Below, one piece after another: positions 1 to 5,970 of a DNA stretch of 6,471 nucleotides. Below the pieces are notes generated by a model. It was given only the letters and a program-made list of their open reading frames with translations, was not told where the DNA came from and ran no database searches. The translations under genes and the position numbers were made by a program. This stretch comes from Candidatus Pacearchaeota archaeon. Its GTDB lineage: Archaea > Nanobdellota > Nanobdellia > Pacearchaeales > GW2011-AR1. How positions within the stretch are numbered: position 1 is the stretch's first letter; each line of letters starts with the position of its first letter. The stretch covers positions 1 through 6,471 of the forward strand of contig JAFCDM010000031.1 of NCBI GenBank assembly GCA_017609695.1. The letters are read 5' to 3'.

Positions 1-9
1 TTCAAAGCT

Positions 10-17
10 TTTAAATA
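10..17 (+). promoter_or_regulatory. Archaeal TATA box of the first membrane protein gene
   Basis: TTTAAATA is centred about 25 bases before the ATG at 39, the usual distance between an archaeal TATA box and the transcription start. There is no Shine-Dalgarno between the box and the ATG. Transcription probably starts at or next to the start codon, giving a leaderless mRNA. Confidence 0.6.
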
Positions 18-38
18 TATGGGGAAATTAGTGTTTTA

Positions 39-575
39 ATGAAAAAGAGATTGACAAATAATCAGAGATGGATTTTAATTATTTTAAGCATAACCTTAGC
101 TTTTTATTTATATTTTTCAGGAGCGATTAACAGATTTGTAGAATCTTTAGGACAATTTCAGATAATTGGTGTTTTAATTTCTGGGGCTTTATTTGGATAT
201 GCATTTACAGCTGCTCCTGCAACTGCTTCATTAATTTCTTTTACAGCCACTATAAACCCTTTAATTGTATCTTTCATTGGTGCTACAGGAACTATGATTG
301 GGGATTTAGTTATTTTTCATTTTTTTAAAAAAGGACTTCCAAAAGAAGTTAGAATGATTATTAAGAAATCTAAATTAGAAAAATTAAAAAAAAGCAAATT
401 TAAATGGATAATTCCAGGAATAGCGGGTTTTATAATTGCTTCTCCTTTGCCTGATGAGGCAGGAATTGCACTTTTAGGTGTTAGCCATTTTGATTCTAAT
501 TCTTTTATGCTTCTTGCTTTTGTTCTTAATTTTATAGGCTTATTAATAATAACAACTACTGCTTGGTTGATTTGA
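39..575 (+). CDS. Polytopic membrane protein, possibly distantly VTT/DedA-like
   Basis: This is a 178-residue integral membrane protein. Hydrophobic segments lie at about residues 11-28, 41-58, 61-97 (two segments), 123-147 and 153-177. A strongly basic stretch at about 98-122 (KKGLPKEVRMIIKKSKLEKL) should face the cytoplasm by the positive-inside rule. Two conserved-looking motifs sit in or near membranes: GATGTMIGDL (81-90) and ASPLPDEAGIALLG (134-147). The Gly-rich motif followed by a Pro/Gly re-entrant-like motif recalls VTT (SNARE-associated/DedA/TVP38) membrane proteins, but I see no full family signature, so the assignment is weak. No transport substrate can be named. The start at 39 is chosen because a TATA box lies about 25 bases upstream; the gene ends in TGA. 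It appears monocistronic, with 165 bases to the next gene and its own promoter. Confidence 0.8.
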   Translation: MKKRLTNNQRWILIILSITLAFYLYFSGAINRFVESLGQFQIIGVLISGALFGYAFTAAPATASLISFTATINPLIVSFIGATGTMIGDLVIFHFFKKGLPKEVRMIIKKSKLEKLKKSKFKWIIPGIAGFIIASPLPDEAGIALLGVSHFDSNSFMLLAFVLNFIGLLIITTTAWLI

Positions 576-711
576 GATTTTGAAATAAGGTGATTAAATC
601 TAGTTTTAAAAAAGAAGAACATATTATAAAATTTTTAATTATGCTGGTAAGCTTAAGGGTTGTTAGATATATCTTAAAATATAATAAGGGGTTTATGAAA
701 TAATATAAAAG

Positions 712-720
712 TATTTAAAC
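712..720 (+). promoter_or_regulatory. TATA box TATTTAAAC of the 51-residue gene
   Basis: TATTTAAAC ends exactly 20 bases before the ATG at 741, so predicted transcription starts at or next to the A of ATG (leaderless). The same nine bases with the same 20-base spacing precede the micro-ORF at 927. Confidence 0.6.
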
Positions 721-740
721 TTGTTTTGGTTTATTTTTAA

Positions 741-896
741 ATGAGAGATTATAGGATAGTTTCTGAACCTTCTGAAGAAGATTTAAGACCTACTGATGCT
801 GAAAAGAGAGAGATACAAGAATTATTAGATTGGGAAGAAGATTCTTTAAGGCGTGATTGGCCTGTGCCTGTAGCATTGCCAGGATATCGGCGATAA
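741..896 (+). CDS. Small acidic hypothetical protein, 51 residues
   Basis: This ORF starts ATGAGAGATTATAGG and ends CGGCGATAA, encoding 51 residues beginning MRDYRIVSEPSEEDLRPTDA and ending PVPVALPGYRR. The middle (about residues 11-40) is rich in Glu, Asp, Lys and Arg and probably helical. The tail is Pro-rich and ends in basic residues. It has no membrane segment, no signal peptide and no Cys or His metal site. The main evidence that it is a gene is the TATA box TATTTAAAC ending exactly 20 bases before the ATG, plus amino-acid composition typical of a soluble protein rather than the Phe/Ile/Asn-rich noise of random AT-rich frames. I do not recognise the family. It is followed immediately by the promoter of the micro-ORF at 927. 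Confidence 0.6.
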   Translation: MRDYRIVSEPSEEDLRPTDAEKREIQELLDWEEDSLRRDWPVPVALPGYRR

Positions 897-897
897 A

Positions 898-906
898 TAT
901 TTAAAC
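898..906 (+). promoter_or_regulatory. TATA box TATTTAAAC upstream of the micro-ORF at 927
   Basis: TATTTAAAC lies just after the stop codon of the preceding 51-residue gene and ends exactly 20 bases before the ATG at 927. Box and spacing are identical to those before 741. The gene at 1019 has no comparably good box of its own, so this promoter probably also drives that gene. The T-rich stretch at 909-926 could help end the upstream transcript. Confidence 0.55.
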
Positions 907-926
907 TAATCTTTCTTATTACTTTT

Positions 927-989
927 ATGAAACTAAGACAAATGAATTTGCAATTACTTTTATTAGTCTTAGTTGTGGCTCTCTTATGA
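927..989 (+). CDS. Hydrophobic micro-ORF, 20 residues (29 codons if TGA is decoded)
   Basis: The ATG at 927 opens a 20-residue peptide with a basic start (MKLRQMNLQ) followed by LLLLVLVVALL, then TGA at 987-989. The same frame continues with WAVSKFQF and ends in TAA at 1014-1016, two bases before the ATG at 1019. If the TGA were read as an amino acid, the product would be a 29-residue single-pass membrane microprotein with a Trp and a basic residue at the membrane edge. As it stands it could be a short membrane peptide, a leader peptide for the 1019 gene, or a broken small gene. Support comes from the precisely placed TATA box. It is too short for coding statistics, so I hold it loosely. Confidence 0.35.
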   Translation: MKLRQMNLQLLLLVLVVALL

Positions 990-1018
990 TGGGCTGTTTC
1001 TAAATTTCAATTCTAAAA

Positions 1019-1330
1019 ATGGCTCAAGATTTTCGTTTTATAAGTTTGAAAAAAGATTTAGATAATAGGCATTATAATGCTAAAATTGTTTTTGTGGGGG
1101 GAAAGCGAGATTATGAAATTTATACAGATGCACATCTTTATTATTGTGATTGGTTAGATGATGCGACAAATAAGGGTTTTAGTATTTTAGATGGAGAGGA
1201 TTATGCTTTTAGTGGAGAAGTTCCGTACCTTAGAGTTAATGCTTTAAATATTAGAGATAGAGAGTGTGAAGAAAATTTAGAAAAAGCTATTTTGAGATTT
1301 GTTATGGAGGAATGTAGTGAGAAAACTTAA
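1019..1330 (+). CDS. Hypothetical soluble protein, 103 residues
   Basis: The protein starts MAQDFRFISLKKDLDNRHYN. It looks like a small alpha/beta fold: alternating hydrophobic stretches KIVFVGG (about 22-28) and YEIYTDAHLYYCDWL (about 32-46), a loop rich in Asp and Gly, then a C-terminal helix (about 80-98) rich in Glu, Arg and Leu. Cys residues at about 43, 83 and 98 are too scattered for an obvious metal site. No signal peptide or membrane segment is seen, and I do not recognise the family. The start is two bases after the TAA that ends the read-through frame of the preceding micro-ORF, and no clear TATA box lies just upstream, so it is probably co-transcribed from the promoter at 898-906. 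leuS begins 24 bases downstream. Confidence 0.7.
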   Translation: MAQDFRFISLKKDLDNRHYNAKIVFVGGKRDYEIYTDAHLYYCDWLDDATNKGFSILDGEDYAFSGEVPYLRVNALNIRDRECEENLEKAILRFVMEECSEKT

Positions 1331-1335
1331 AAATA
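1326..1335 (+). promoter_or_regulatory. Weak TATA-like box upstream of leuS
   Basis: CTTAAAAATA overlaps the stop codon of the 1019 gene and ends about 20 bases before the leuS ATG, the leaderless spacing seen elsewhere here. It is a poorer match than the other boxes. leuS may instead, or also, be transcribed from upstream, since the gap is only 24 bases. GGGGA at 1336-1340 is too far from the ATG for a normal Shine-Dalgarno. Confidence 0.35.
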
Positions 1336-1354
1336 GGGGATTGTTAGTATTAAA

Positions 1355-3835
1355 ATGAAAGAAATTAATTTTAAAGCAATAGAGAAAAAATGGCAGAATA
1401 AATGGGAGAAGAAAAAGTGTTTTCAGGTTAAGGAGGGGAAGGGTAAAAAGTTTTATGTTCTTGAAATGTTTCCATACCCTAGTGGAAGTGGACTTCATAT
1501 GGGGCATGCTTTAAATTATACTATTGGGGATATTTTTGCAAGGTTTAAAAGAATGCAAGGATTTAATGTTCTTTACCCTATGGGTTATGATTCACTTGGT
1601 TTGCCTGCGGAAAATGCAGCAATTAAACAAAAGGTTAATCCTAAAACATATACGGAAAAATCAATTAAGAATTTTATAGTCCAACAAAAAAGTTTGGGAT
1701 TAAGTTATGATTGGGATAGGATGTTTAAAACTCATGACCCGGATTATTATAAGTGGGATCAATGGATTTTTTTAAAAATGTTTGAAAAAGGGTTGGTCCA
1801 TAAAAAACAATCTCCTGTTAATTGGTGTCCTAAATGCAATACTGTTCTTGCAAATGAACAGGTTCATAATGGAAAATGTTGGATACATGATACAGTTGAG
1901 GTTGAGATTAAATATTTAAATCAATGGTATTTAAAGATTACAGATTATGTTGAAGAGCTTAATGATTTTAAAGAATTAAATAAATGGCCAGAAGTAATTA
2001 AAAAATTACAAAAGAATTGGATTGGAAAAAGTTATGGAGCAGAAGTTTTATTTGAAATCAATAAGGAAAAATGGCCAGTTTTTACAACACGTCCAGATAC
2101 GATTTATGGTGTTACTTTTATGGTTGTTTCTGCTCAACATTCAAGACTAAAAGAATTGGTTACAGATGAACAAAAAATAGAAGTTGAGAATTTTGTTGAT
2201 AAATTGAATTCTGTTTCAGAAGAGGAAATTGAACAATTAGATAAACAAGGAGTTTTTACTGGAAGTTATGCTATTAATCCTATTAATAAGGAAAAAATAC
2301 CAGTTTATGCTGGGAATTTTGTTTTAGCTGATTATGGGGGTGGGATGGTTATGGCGGTTCCAGGGCATGATCAAAGAGATTTTGATTTTGCAAAAAAATA
2401 TAATTTACAGATTAAAGAGGTTATTTCTGGAGGTAATCGTAAGGAAACCCAGGTTTCCTTAACAAGTCAACCTTCCTTAAAAAAGGCTTATATTGGAGAA
2501 GGAGTTTTGGTTAATTCTGGTAAATTTAATGGAATCCAGAGTAAAAGAGCAATAAATGAGATAATCAGACATCTTGAAAAAAGAAAACTTGGTAAAAAAA
2601 CTATTAATTTTAGATTAAAAGATTGGTTGATTTCAAGACAAAGATATTGGGGGACTCCTATCCCTATTGTTTATTGTGATAATTGTGGTTTAGTTCCAAT
2701 TCCTGAAAAAGATTTGCCTGTAAAATTACCTGAAAGAGTGAAATTTGGAAAAGGAAATCCTTTAGAAACAAGTTCTAGTTTTATAAATACAAAATGCCCA
2801 AAATGTAAAGGTAAAGCAAAAAGAGAAACAGATACAATGGATACTTTTGCGAATAGTAGTTGGTATTATCTGAGATATTGTGATCCTCAAAATAAAAAAA
2901 ATATTTTTGATAAGAAAAAAACAGATTATTGGTGTCCTGTTGATTTGTATATTGGGGGCAAAGAGCATGCATGTATGCATTTAATTTACATTAGATTTTA
3001 TACTAAATTTTTAAGAGATTTAGGTTTGTTAAAAATTAATGAGCCTTCAATTAGATTGTTTAATCAGGGAATGCTTCATGGTCTTGATGGGGAAAAGATG
3101 AGTAAGAGCAAGGGGAATGTTGTTTTACCTGAAAAGGTTTCAAAAAAATATGGGATTGATACTGCAAGATTATTTTTAGTTTCTATTGCAAGTCCTGATA
3201 AAGATGTTGATTGGAGTGAAAAAGGGATTCAAGGAAGCTTGAAATTTATTAAAAAAGTTTTTGATTATTTTGATGTAGTGAAGATTGGAAAATCTTCCTT
3301 AAAAATTCAGAGTAAAGTAAATAAAACAATTAAGGAAATAACACAAGACATTGAAAATTTAAGATATAATTTGGGAGTTATTAAATTGAGACAATTATTT
3401 GAGAATCTTGAGCAAGAAAAAGAAATCGCAAGAAAAGATTTAGAAAGTTTTCTTAAGATTTTAAGTGTTTTTTGCCCTCATGTTTCAGAAGAGTTATGGG
3501 AAAAAATTAATGGAAAAGGATTTATTAGTTTAGCAAAATGGCCTGTTTTTTATGAAAGGAAAATTAATAAAAAATTAGAAAAACAAGAAGAGCAAATTGA
3601 AAAGCTTGTTGAAGACATTTATAATATTTTAAGTATGATTAAAGAAAAGAAAAAGAAAGTTTATATTTATGTTTTACCTAATGAAAAACAAATTTACTTG
3701 GAAAATATTGATTTGATTAAAAAGAAAATTAGATTGAGTCTTGAAATTTTTGCAGTTAATGATAAAATAAAATATGATCCTGATGGAAAATCAAGAAAAG
3801 CTAAACCTGGGAAACCTGCTGTTTATTTGGAATAA
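1355..3835 (+). CDS. leuS: Leucyl-tRNA synthetase, bacterial-type core
   Basis: This class I aminoacyl-tRNA synthetase charges tRNA-Leu with leucine using ATP, in the cytoplasm. At 826 residues it is slightly shorter than E. coli LeuRS (860). The class I signature HMGH is at 48-51, within a bacterial-type block (LNYTIGDIFARFKRMQGFNV), and KMSKS is at 581-585. The CP1 editing domain is intact: TTRPDTIYG at 244-252 and GHDQRD at 337-342, whose aspartates match the editing site that hydrolyses mischarged tRNA. Two possible zinc sites are Cys158/Cys161/Cys175/His178 and Cys441/Cys444/Cys481/Cys484. Only ten residues separate QGM (571-573) from KMSKS, so the leucine-specific insertion of E. coli LeuRS is absent. 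The anticodon-binding helical domain spans about 640-745. The C-terminal region (about 753-826, ending KPGKPAVYLE) looks more like the archaeal LeuRS tail, from memory. A T8 tract follows the stop. Confidence 0.97.
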   Translation: MKEINFKAIEKKWQNKWEKKKCFQVKEGKGKKFYVLEMFPYPSGSGLHMGHALNYTIGDIFARFKRMQGFNVLYPMGYDSLGLPAENAAIKQKVNPKTYTEKSIKNFIVQQKSLGLSYDWDRMFKTHDPDYYKWDQWIFLKMFEKGLVHKKQSPVNWCPKCNTVLANEQVHNGKCWIHDTVEVEIKYLNQWYLKITDYVEELNDFKELNKWPEVIKKLQKNWIGKSYGAEVLFEINKEKWPVFTTRPDTIYGVTFMVVSAQHSRLKELVTDEQKIEVENFVDKLNSVSEEEIEQLDKQGVFTGSYAINPINKEKIPVYAGNFVLADYGGGMVMAVPGHDQRDFDFAKKYNLQIKEVISGGNRKETQVSLTSQPSLKKAYIGEGVLVNSGKFNGIQSKRAINEIIRHLEKRKLGKKTINFRLKDWLISRQRYWGTPIPIVYCDNCGLVPIPEKDLPVKLPERVKFGKGNPLETSSSFINTKCPKCKGKAKRETDTMDTFANSSWYYLRYCDPQNKKNIFDKKKTDYWCPVDLYIGGKEHACMHLIYIRFYTKFLRDLGLLKINEPSIRLFNQGMLHGLDGEKMSKSKGNVVLPEKVSKKYGIDTARLFLVSIASPDKDVDWSEKGIQGSLKFIKKVFDYFDVVKIGKSSLKIQSKVNKTIKEITQDIENLRYNLGVIKLRQLFENLEQEKEIARKDLESFLKILSVFCPHVSEELWEKINGKGFISLAKWPVFYERKINKKLEKQEEQIEKLVEDIYNILSMIKEKKKKVYIYVLPNEKQIYLENIDLIKKKIRLSLEIFAVNDKIKYDPDGKSRKAKPGKPAVYLE

Positions 3836-3836
3836 A

Positions 3837-3844
3837 TTTTTTTT
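3837..3844 (+). terminator. T8 terminator of leuS
   Basis: Eight consecutive T begin one base after the leuS TAA. A bare T-tract without a strong hairpin is enough to terminate archaeal RNA polymerase. No convincing stem precedes it. Confidence 0.5.
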
Positions 3845-3948
3845 AGGGTGGTTGAACTAGTACTAATAGCATAAAATGTAACGAGTTGAGAGGAGCAGAA
3901 CTTTAAGATGTAATAAGTGATGAGGATTTAAATTTTATTTTTAAAGTA
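3845..3948 (+). other. GC-richer intergenic patch, possible small RNA
   Basis: The gap between leuS and the gene at 4015 has no ORF worth reporting. Its first 82 bases (3845-3926) are about 37% G+C by my count, clearly richer than the flanking intergenic DNA, and they are followed by a T-rich run (3933-3942) that could end a transcript. In AT-rich genomes a GC-rich intergenic patch often marks a structured RNA. A C-box-like GTGATGA is at 3917-3923, but no CTGA D box lies nearby, so a C/D guide RNA is not supported. I find no strong long stem and no clear promoter. It could equally be a remnant. Confidence 0.2.
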
Positions 3949-3979
3949 GCACATATTTTGGAGTAAATTGATAATTAAG

Positions 3980-3987
3980 TTTAAATA
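3980..3987 (+). promoter_or_regulatory. TATA box of the DUF5684-like gene
   Basis: TTTAAATA is centred about 31 bases before the ATG at 4015. That predicts transcription starting about five bases before the start codon, a near-leaderless mRNA. No Shine-Dalgarno is visible. Confidence 0.55.
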
Positions 3988-4014
3988 TTGTTAATTCTTG
4001 ATTAAAATTAGAAA

Positions 4015-4467
4015 ATGGAAGCAGAAATTACAGAACAATTCGCAGGTTTTGCAGAAGCTATGCTTTCAGCTCCTATTGCTGCAACAATTGTTGCATTAGG
4101 TTTTTTAATATTTTCTTTGCTTTTTTTTGCATATTATATTTATACTTCTTTTGCATGGATGGATATTGCTAAAAAATTAAAATATAAACATTCTTGGTTA
4201 GCTTGGATTCCTATTGTTAGGTGGGCTATGATTTTGCAATTGGGTAAATTTCACTGGGCTTTTATTTTCTTAGCTTTAATTCCTGTTTTAGGATGGGTTG
4301 GTTTATGGATACTTTTGATTATAGCTACTTGGAGAATTTTTGAAAAGAGGAAATATCCTGGATGGTTAAGTTTAGCTCCGGTTTTAGGATTAATTCCAAA
4401 GGTTGGAGGGTTAGGCCAAATTGCATTTTTGATAATCCTTGGTTTTGTTGCTTGGAAGGAACATTAA
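4015..4467 (+). CDS. DUF5684-like membrane protein
   Basis: This is a 150-residue membrane protein of unknown function. Hydrophobic helices lie at about residues 17-48, 62-76, 79-106 and 130-147. The soluble motif AKKLKYKHSWLAWIPIVRWA (52-71) and the later EKRKYPGWLSLAPVLGLIP (110-128) form the paired pattern (K-x-W-x-A-W-I-P-I, then P-G-W-L-x-L-x-P-x-x-x-x-I) that I associate with DUF5684-type small membrane proteins of bacteria and archaea. The N-terminus (MEAEITEQFAGFAEAM) is an acidic amphipathic segment, not a cleavable signal. No biochemical role is established as far as I know. The gene appears monocistronic, with its own TATA box and 160 bases to the next gene. The GH130 gene follows on the same strand, but shared function is not implied. 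Confidence 0.75.
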   Translation: MEAEITEQFAGFAEAMLSAPIAATIVALGFLIFSLLFFAYYIYTSFAWMDIAKKLKYKHSWLAWIPIVRWAMILQLGKFHWAFIFLALIPVLGWVGLWILLIIATWRIFEKRKYPGWLSLAPVLGLIPKVGGLGQIAFLIILGFVAWKEH

Positions 4468-4510
4468 ATTAATGAACAAATTTAAATTCTTTATAATGTG
4501 GTACATATAC

Positions 4511-4520
4511 TTTATAAAAT
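4511..4520 (+). promoter_or_regulatory. Orphan TATA-like box in the 4468-4627 gap
   Basis: TTTATAAAAT is a good TATA match 80 bases upstream of the near-identical TTTATAAAAG at 4591. Transcription would start near 4538-4542. No ORF longer than a few codons begins there, so it may be a second promoter giving the GH130 gene a leader of about 85 bases, a short RNA promoter, or chance in AT-rich DNA. Confidence 0.3.
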
Positions 4521-4590
4521 ATTTTGCTCTGATTTGAAGCTTGAGCTAGATTATGTGTATTTTAAAATTATAATAAAATAATACCAATGA

Positions 4591-4600
4591 TTTATAAAAG
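4591..4600 (+). promoter_or_regulatory. TATA box of the GH130 gene
   Basis: TTTATAAAAG is centred about 32 bases before the ATG at 4628, predicting a start of transcription about 5-8 bases upstream of the ATG. The GGAG at 4600-4603 overlaps the box edge and is 24 bases from the ATG, too far for a Shine-Dalgarno, so it does not decide the start. Confidence 0.55.
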
Positions 4601-4627
4601 GAGATTATATTAAAAGATATAAATAAA

Positions 4628-5494
4628 ATGGAATGGCCTATTGGAAAATTGGAGAAATATAAAGAAAATCCTATTTTAATTCCTTTAAGGGATAATAGAT
4701 GGGAAAGTGCTGCAGTTTATAATGGAACTGCTATTGAAAAAGATGGGAAGATTTATGTTTTTTATAGGGCTGAGGAAAAATATTATAATGAATATGTTTC
4801 TAAGATTGGTTTAGCAATTAGTGAAGATGGTTTTAAATTTAAGAGATATGAAAACCCTTTGATTTTTCCTGAAGAAGAATATGAAAAAAGAGGATGTGAG
4901 GACCCAAGAATCTGCGAGTTTGGGGGGGAATATTATATGACTTATGTTGCATATTCTGGACCAGACGTTAATATTGCTTTAGCAGTATCTAAAGATTTAA
5001 TTCATTGGGAGAAAAAAGGAATTTTAATTAAAAATTCAAAATCAGGAGGTTTGATTCCTGGAAAAATTAATGGAAAGTATTTTATGTATTTTTGGGATAC
5101 AAATATTTATCTTGCAACTTCTGAAGATTTAAAAAAATGGGAGATTATCGAAAAACCAGTTTTAATCCCAAGAGAGGAGAGTTTTGATTCAAAATTAGTT
5201 GAAATAGGACCTTGTCCTATTATTACAGAAAAAGGGATTTTTTTAATTTATAATAGTTTTGATGGTATAAAATATAATATTGGTTATGCTATGTTTGATA
5301 AAAATAGTCCTGAAAAATTAATCGCAAGAACAGATGAACCTGTGCTTTTTCCTGAAAAATATTGGGAAAGTTATGGGAAAGTTAATTATGTTGTTTTTGC
5401 AGAGGGATTGGTTGAAAAAAATGAGAGGTATTTATTATATTATGGTGGAGCAGATAAAAGTATAGGTCTTGCTGTTGGTGAAAAAGTTTATTAA
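4628..5494 (+). CDS. GH130 family glycoside phosphorylase or hydrolase (mannoside-type)
   Basis: This 288-residue protein spans a full single-domain GH130 five-bladed beta-propeller. GH130 enzymes phosphorolyse or hydrolyse beta-mannosides and related oligosaccharides. Family hallmarks run in order: ENPILIP (13-19), YRA (46-48), IGLAISEDG (60-68), GCEDPRI (89-95), YYMTYVAYS (102-110), IALAVSKDLIHWE (116-128), KINGKYFMY (146-154), VEIGPCPIITEKG (191-203), NYVVFAEGLV (253-262) and the closing YYGGADKSIGLAV (271-283). Asp92 of GCEDPR matches the catalytic general acid. Arg47 and Arg94 match arginines that contact phosphate in phosphorylases. The usual Tyr-His-Gly after GPPPI is Tyr-Asn-Ser here (208-210), so phosphorolysis cannot be assumed. 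There is no signal peptide, so it is cytoplasmic. No sugar transporter or kinase is adjacent. Confidence 0.88.
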   Translation: MEWPIGKLEKYKENPILIPLRDNRWESAAVYNGTAIEKDGKIYVFYRAEEKYYNEYVSKIGLAISEDGFKFKRYENPLIFPEEEYEKRGCEDPRICEFGGEYYMTYVAYSGPDVNIALAVSKDLIHWEKKGILIKNSKSGGLIPGKINGKYFMYFWDTNIYLATSEDLKKWEIIEKPVLIPREESFDSKLVEIGPCPIITEKGIFLIYNSFDGIKYNIGYAMFDKNSPEKLIARTDEPVLFPEKYWESYGKVNYVVFAEGLVEKNERYLLYYGGADKSIGLAVGEKVY

Positions 5495-5529
5495 ATAAAA
5501 AAAAATAAAAAAATAAAAAAAAGAAAAAG
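5495..5529 (-). terminator. Poly-T terminator of the minus-strand membrane gene
   Basis: On the minus strand this stretch is a nearly pure T-tract broken by single A or C bases, starting just after the TAA stop at 5531-5533. It is a strong archaeal-style intrinsic terminator for that gene. On the plus strand it is A-rich and would not stop the convergent GH130 transcript. Confidence 0.6.
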
Positions 5530-5530
5530 T

Positions 5531-5920
5531 TTACGTGAAAAGCTCTTTAGCTCCCCAAATCAGTAAAAGAATCCAGATTATAGTGTAAAGCCATGCTTTT
5601 TTCAAAATTCCTTTTTTTAACATCTTTGTGGACATTGAAATAACTTCTTTTGCATATATTCCAATTCCTACAGCCATTAATAAAGCTACAAATGCTGTAA
5701 CTGCTAAAATCTGAACAATGGTTATACCTTCAATCCATACTAAGTAATATAGTACAATTGCAGCTAGTATAAATGAGATGATTGAAGTTATGATTGGGTT
5801 AGCCCATAATTTTTTGACTATGTCTGCCCATGATTTAGGATTTACTAAAATAACCACAATCTTTATAGCTGAAACTATAATAAGAATTAAGGCGATAATT
5901 TCTATTGGTGTCATATTCAT
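5531..5920 (-). CDS. Four-helix membrane protein of unknown function
   Basis: This small integral membrane protein has 129 residues from the first ATG, or 127 from the second ATG two codons later. Helices lie at about 5-26, 42-63, 68-90 and 109-123. A loop holds NPKSWADIVKKLWANP (27-42), an aromatic and basic segment likely at the membrane surface. A basic loop KMLKKGILKKAW (99-110) precedes the last helix. No cysteine, zinc site or transporter signature is seen, and I cannot name the family. The ATG at 5914 has nine bases between it and GGAGG, while the ATG at 5920 has only three, so the second may be the real start (protein MTPIEIIALI...). It is convergent with the GH130 gene (36-base gap) and lies downstream of alaS on the same strand with its own promoter. 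Confidence 0.75.
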   Translation of the reverse strand: MNMTPIEIIALILIIVSAIKIVVILVNPKSWADIVKKLWANPIITSIISFILAAIVLYYLVWIEGITIVQILAVTAFVALLMAVGIGIYAKEVISMSTKMLKKGILKKAWLYTIIWILLLIWGAKELFT

Positions 5921-5923
5921 AAA

Positions 5924-5930
5924 CCTCCTT
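5924..5930 (-). promoter_or_regulatory. Strong Shine-Dalgarno AAGGAGG
   Basis: AAGGAGG on the minus strand is the only strong ribosome binding site in the window. It is three bases from the ATG at 5920 and nine from the ATG at 5914. Normal spacing favours the second ATG, or both may be used. It implies a leadered mRNA, unlike the other genes here. Confidence 0.7.
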
Positions 5931-5970
5931 TCAACCTCTTTTAAATTTTATAATTATAATAGTCAATTAA

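Noticed and set aside
317..622. Minus-strand open frame opposite the first membrane gene.
   Set aside because: It is antisense to a well-supported gene, with low-complexity Phe/Ile/Lys/Ser composition and no promoter.
665..674. Perfect palindrome AGATATATCT in the 576-740 gap, a possible operator.
   Set aside because: Short AT palindromes are expected by chance at this base composition, and it is over 60 bases from the next ATG.
641..703. A 20-codon ORF, MLVSLRVVRYILKYNKGFMK, after a TATA-like box at about 621-631.
   Set aside because: The box is only 10-20 bases before the ATG, so transcription would start inside the ORF. No other coding evidence.
987..989. Selenocysteine decoding of the TGA in the micro-ORF.
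   Set aside because: Sec is restricted to a few archaeal lineages, no SECIS-like hairpin is evident nearby, and nothing in the product suggests a redox site.
2762..2980. Two overlapping minus-strand open frames inside leuS.
   Set aside because: Shadow frames antisense to the conserved leuS catalytic region.
3860..3869. GTACTAATAG resembles the sequence near the 3' end of 23S rRNA, raising the idea of an rRNA remnant.
   Set aside because: Only about ten bases match, flanking bases do not follow rRNA, and no other rRNA sequence is nearby. Treated as chance.
3917..3923. GTGATGA as a C box of a C/D guide RNA.
   Set aside because: No CTGA D or D' box lies within the expected distance and no terminal stem is seen.
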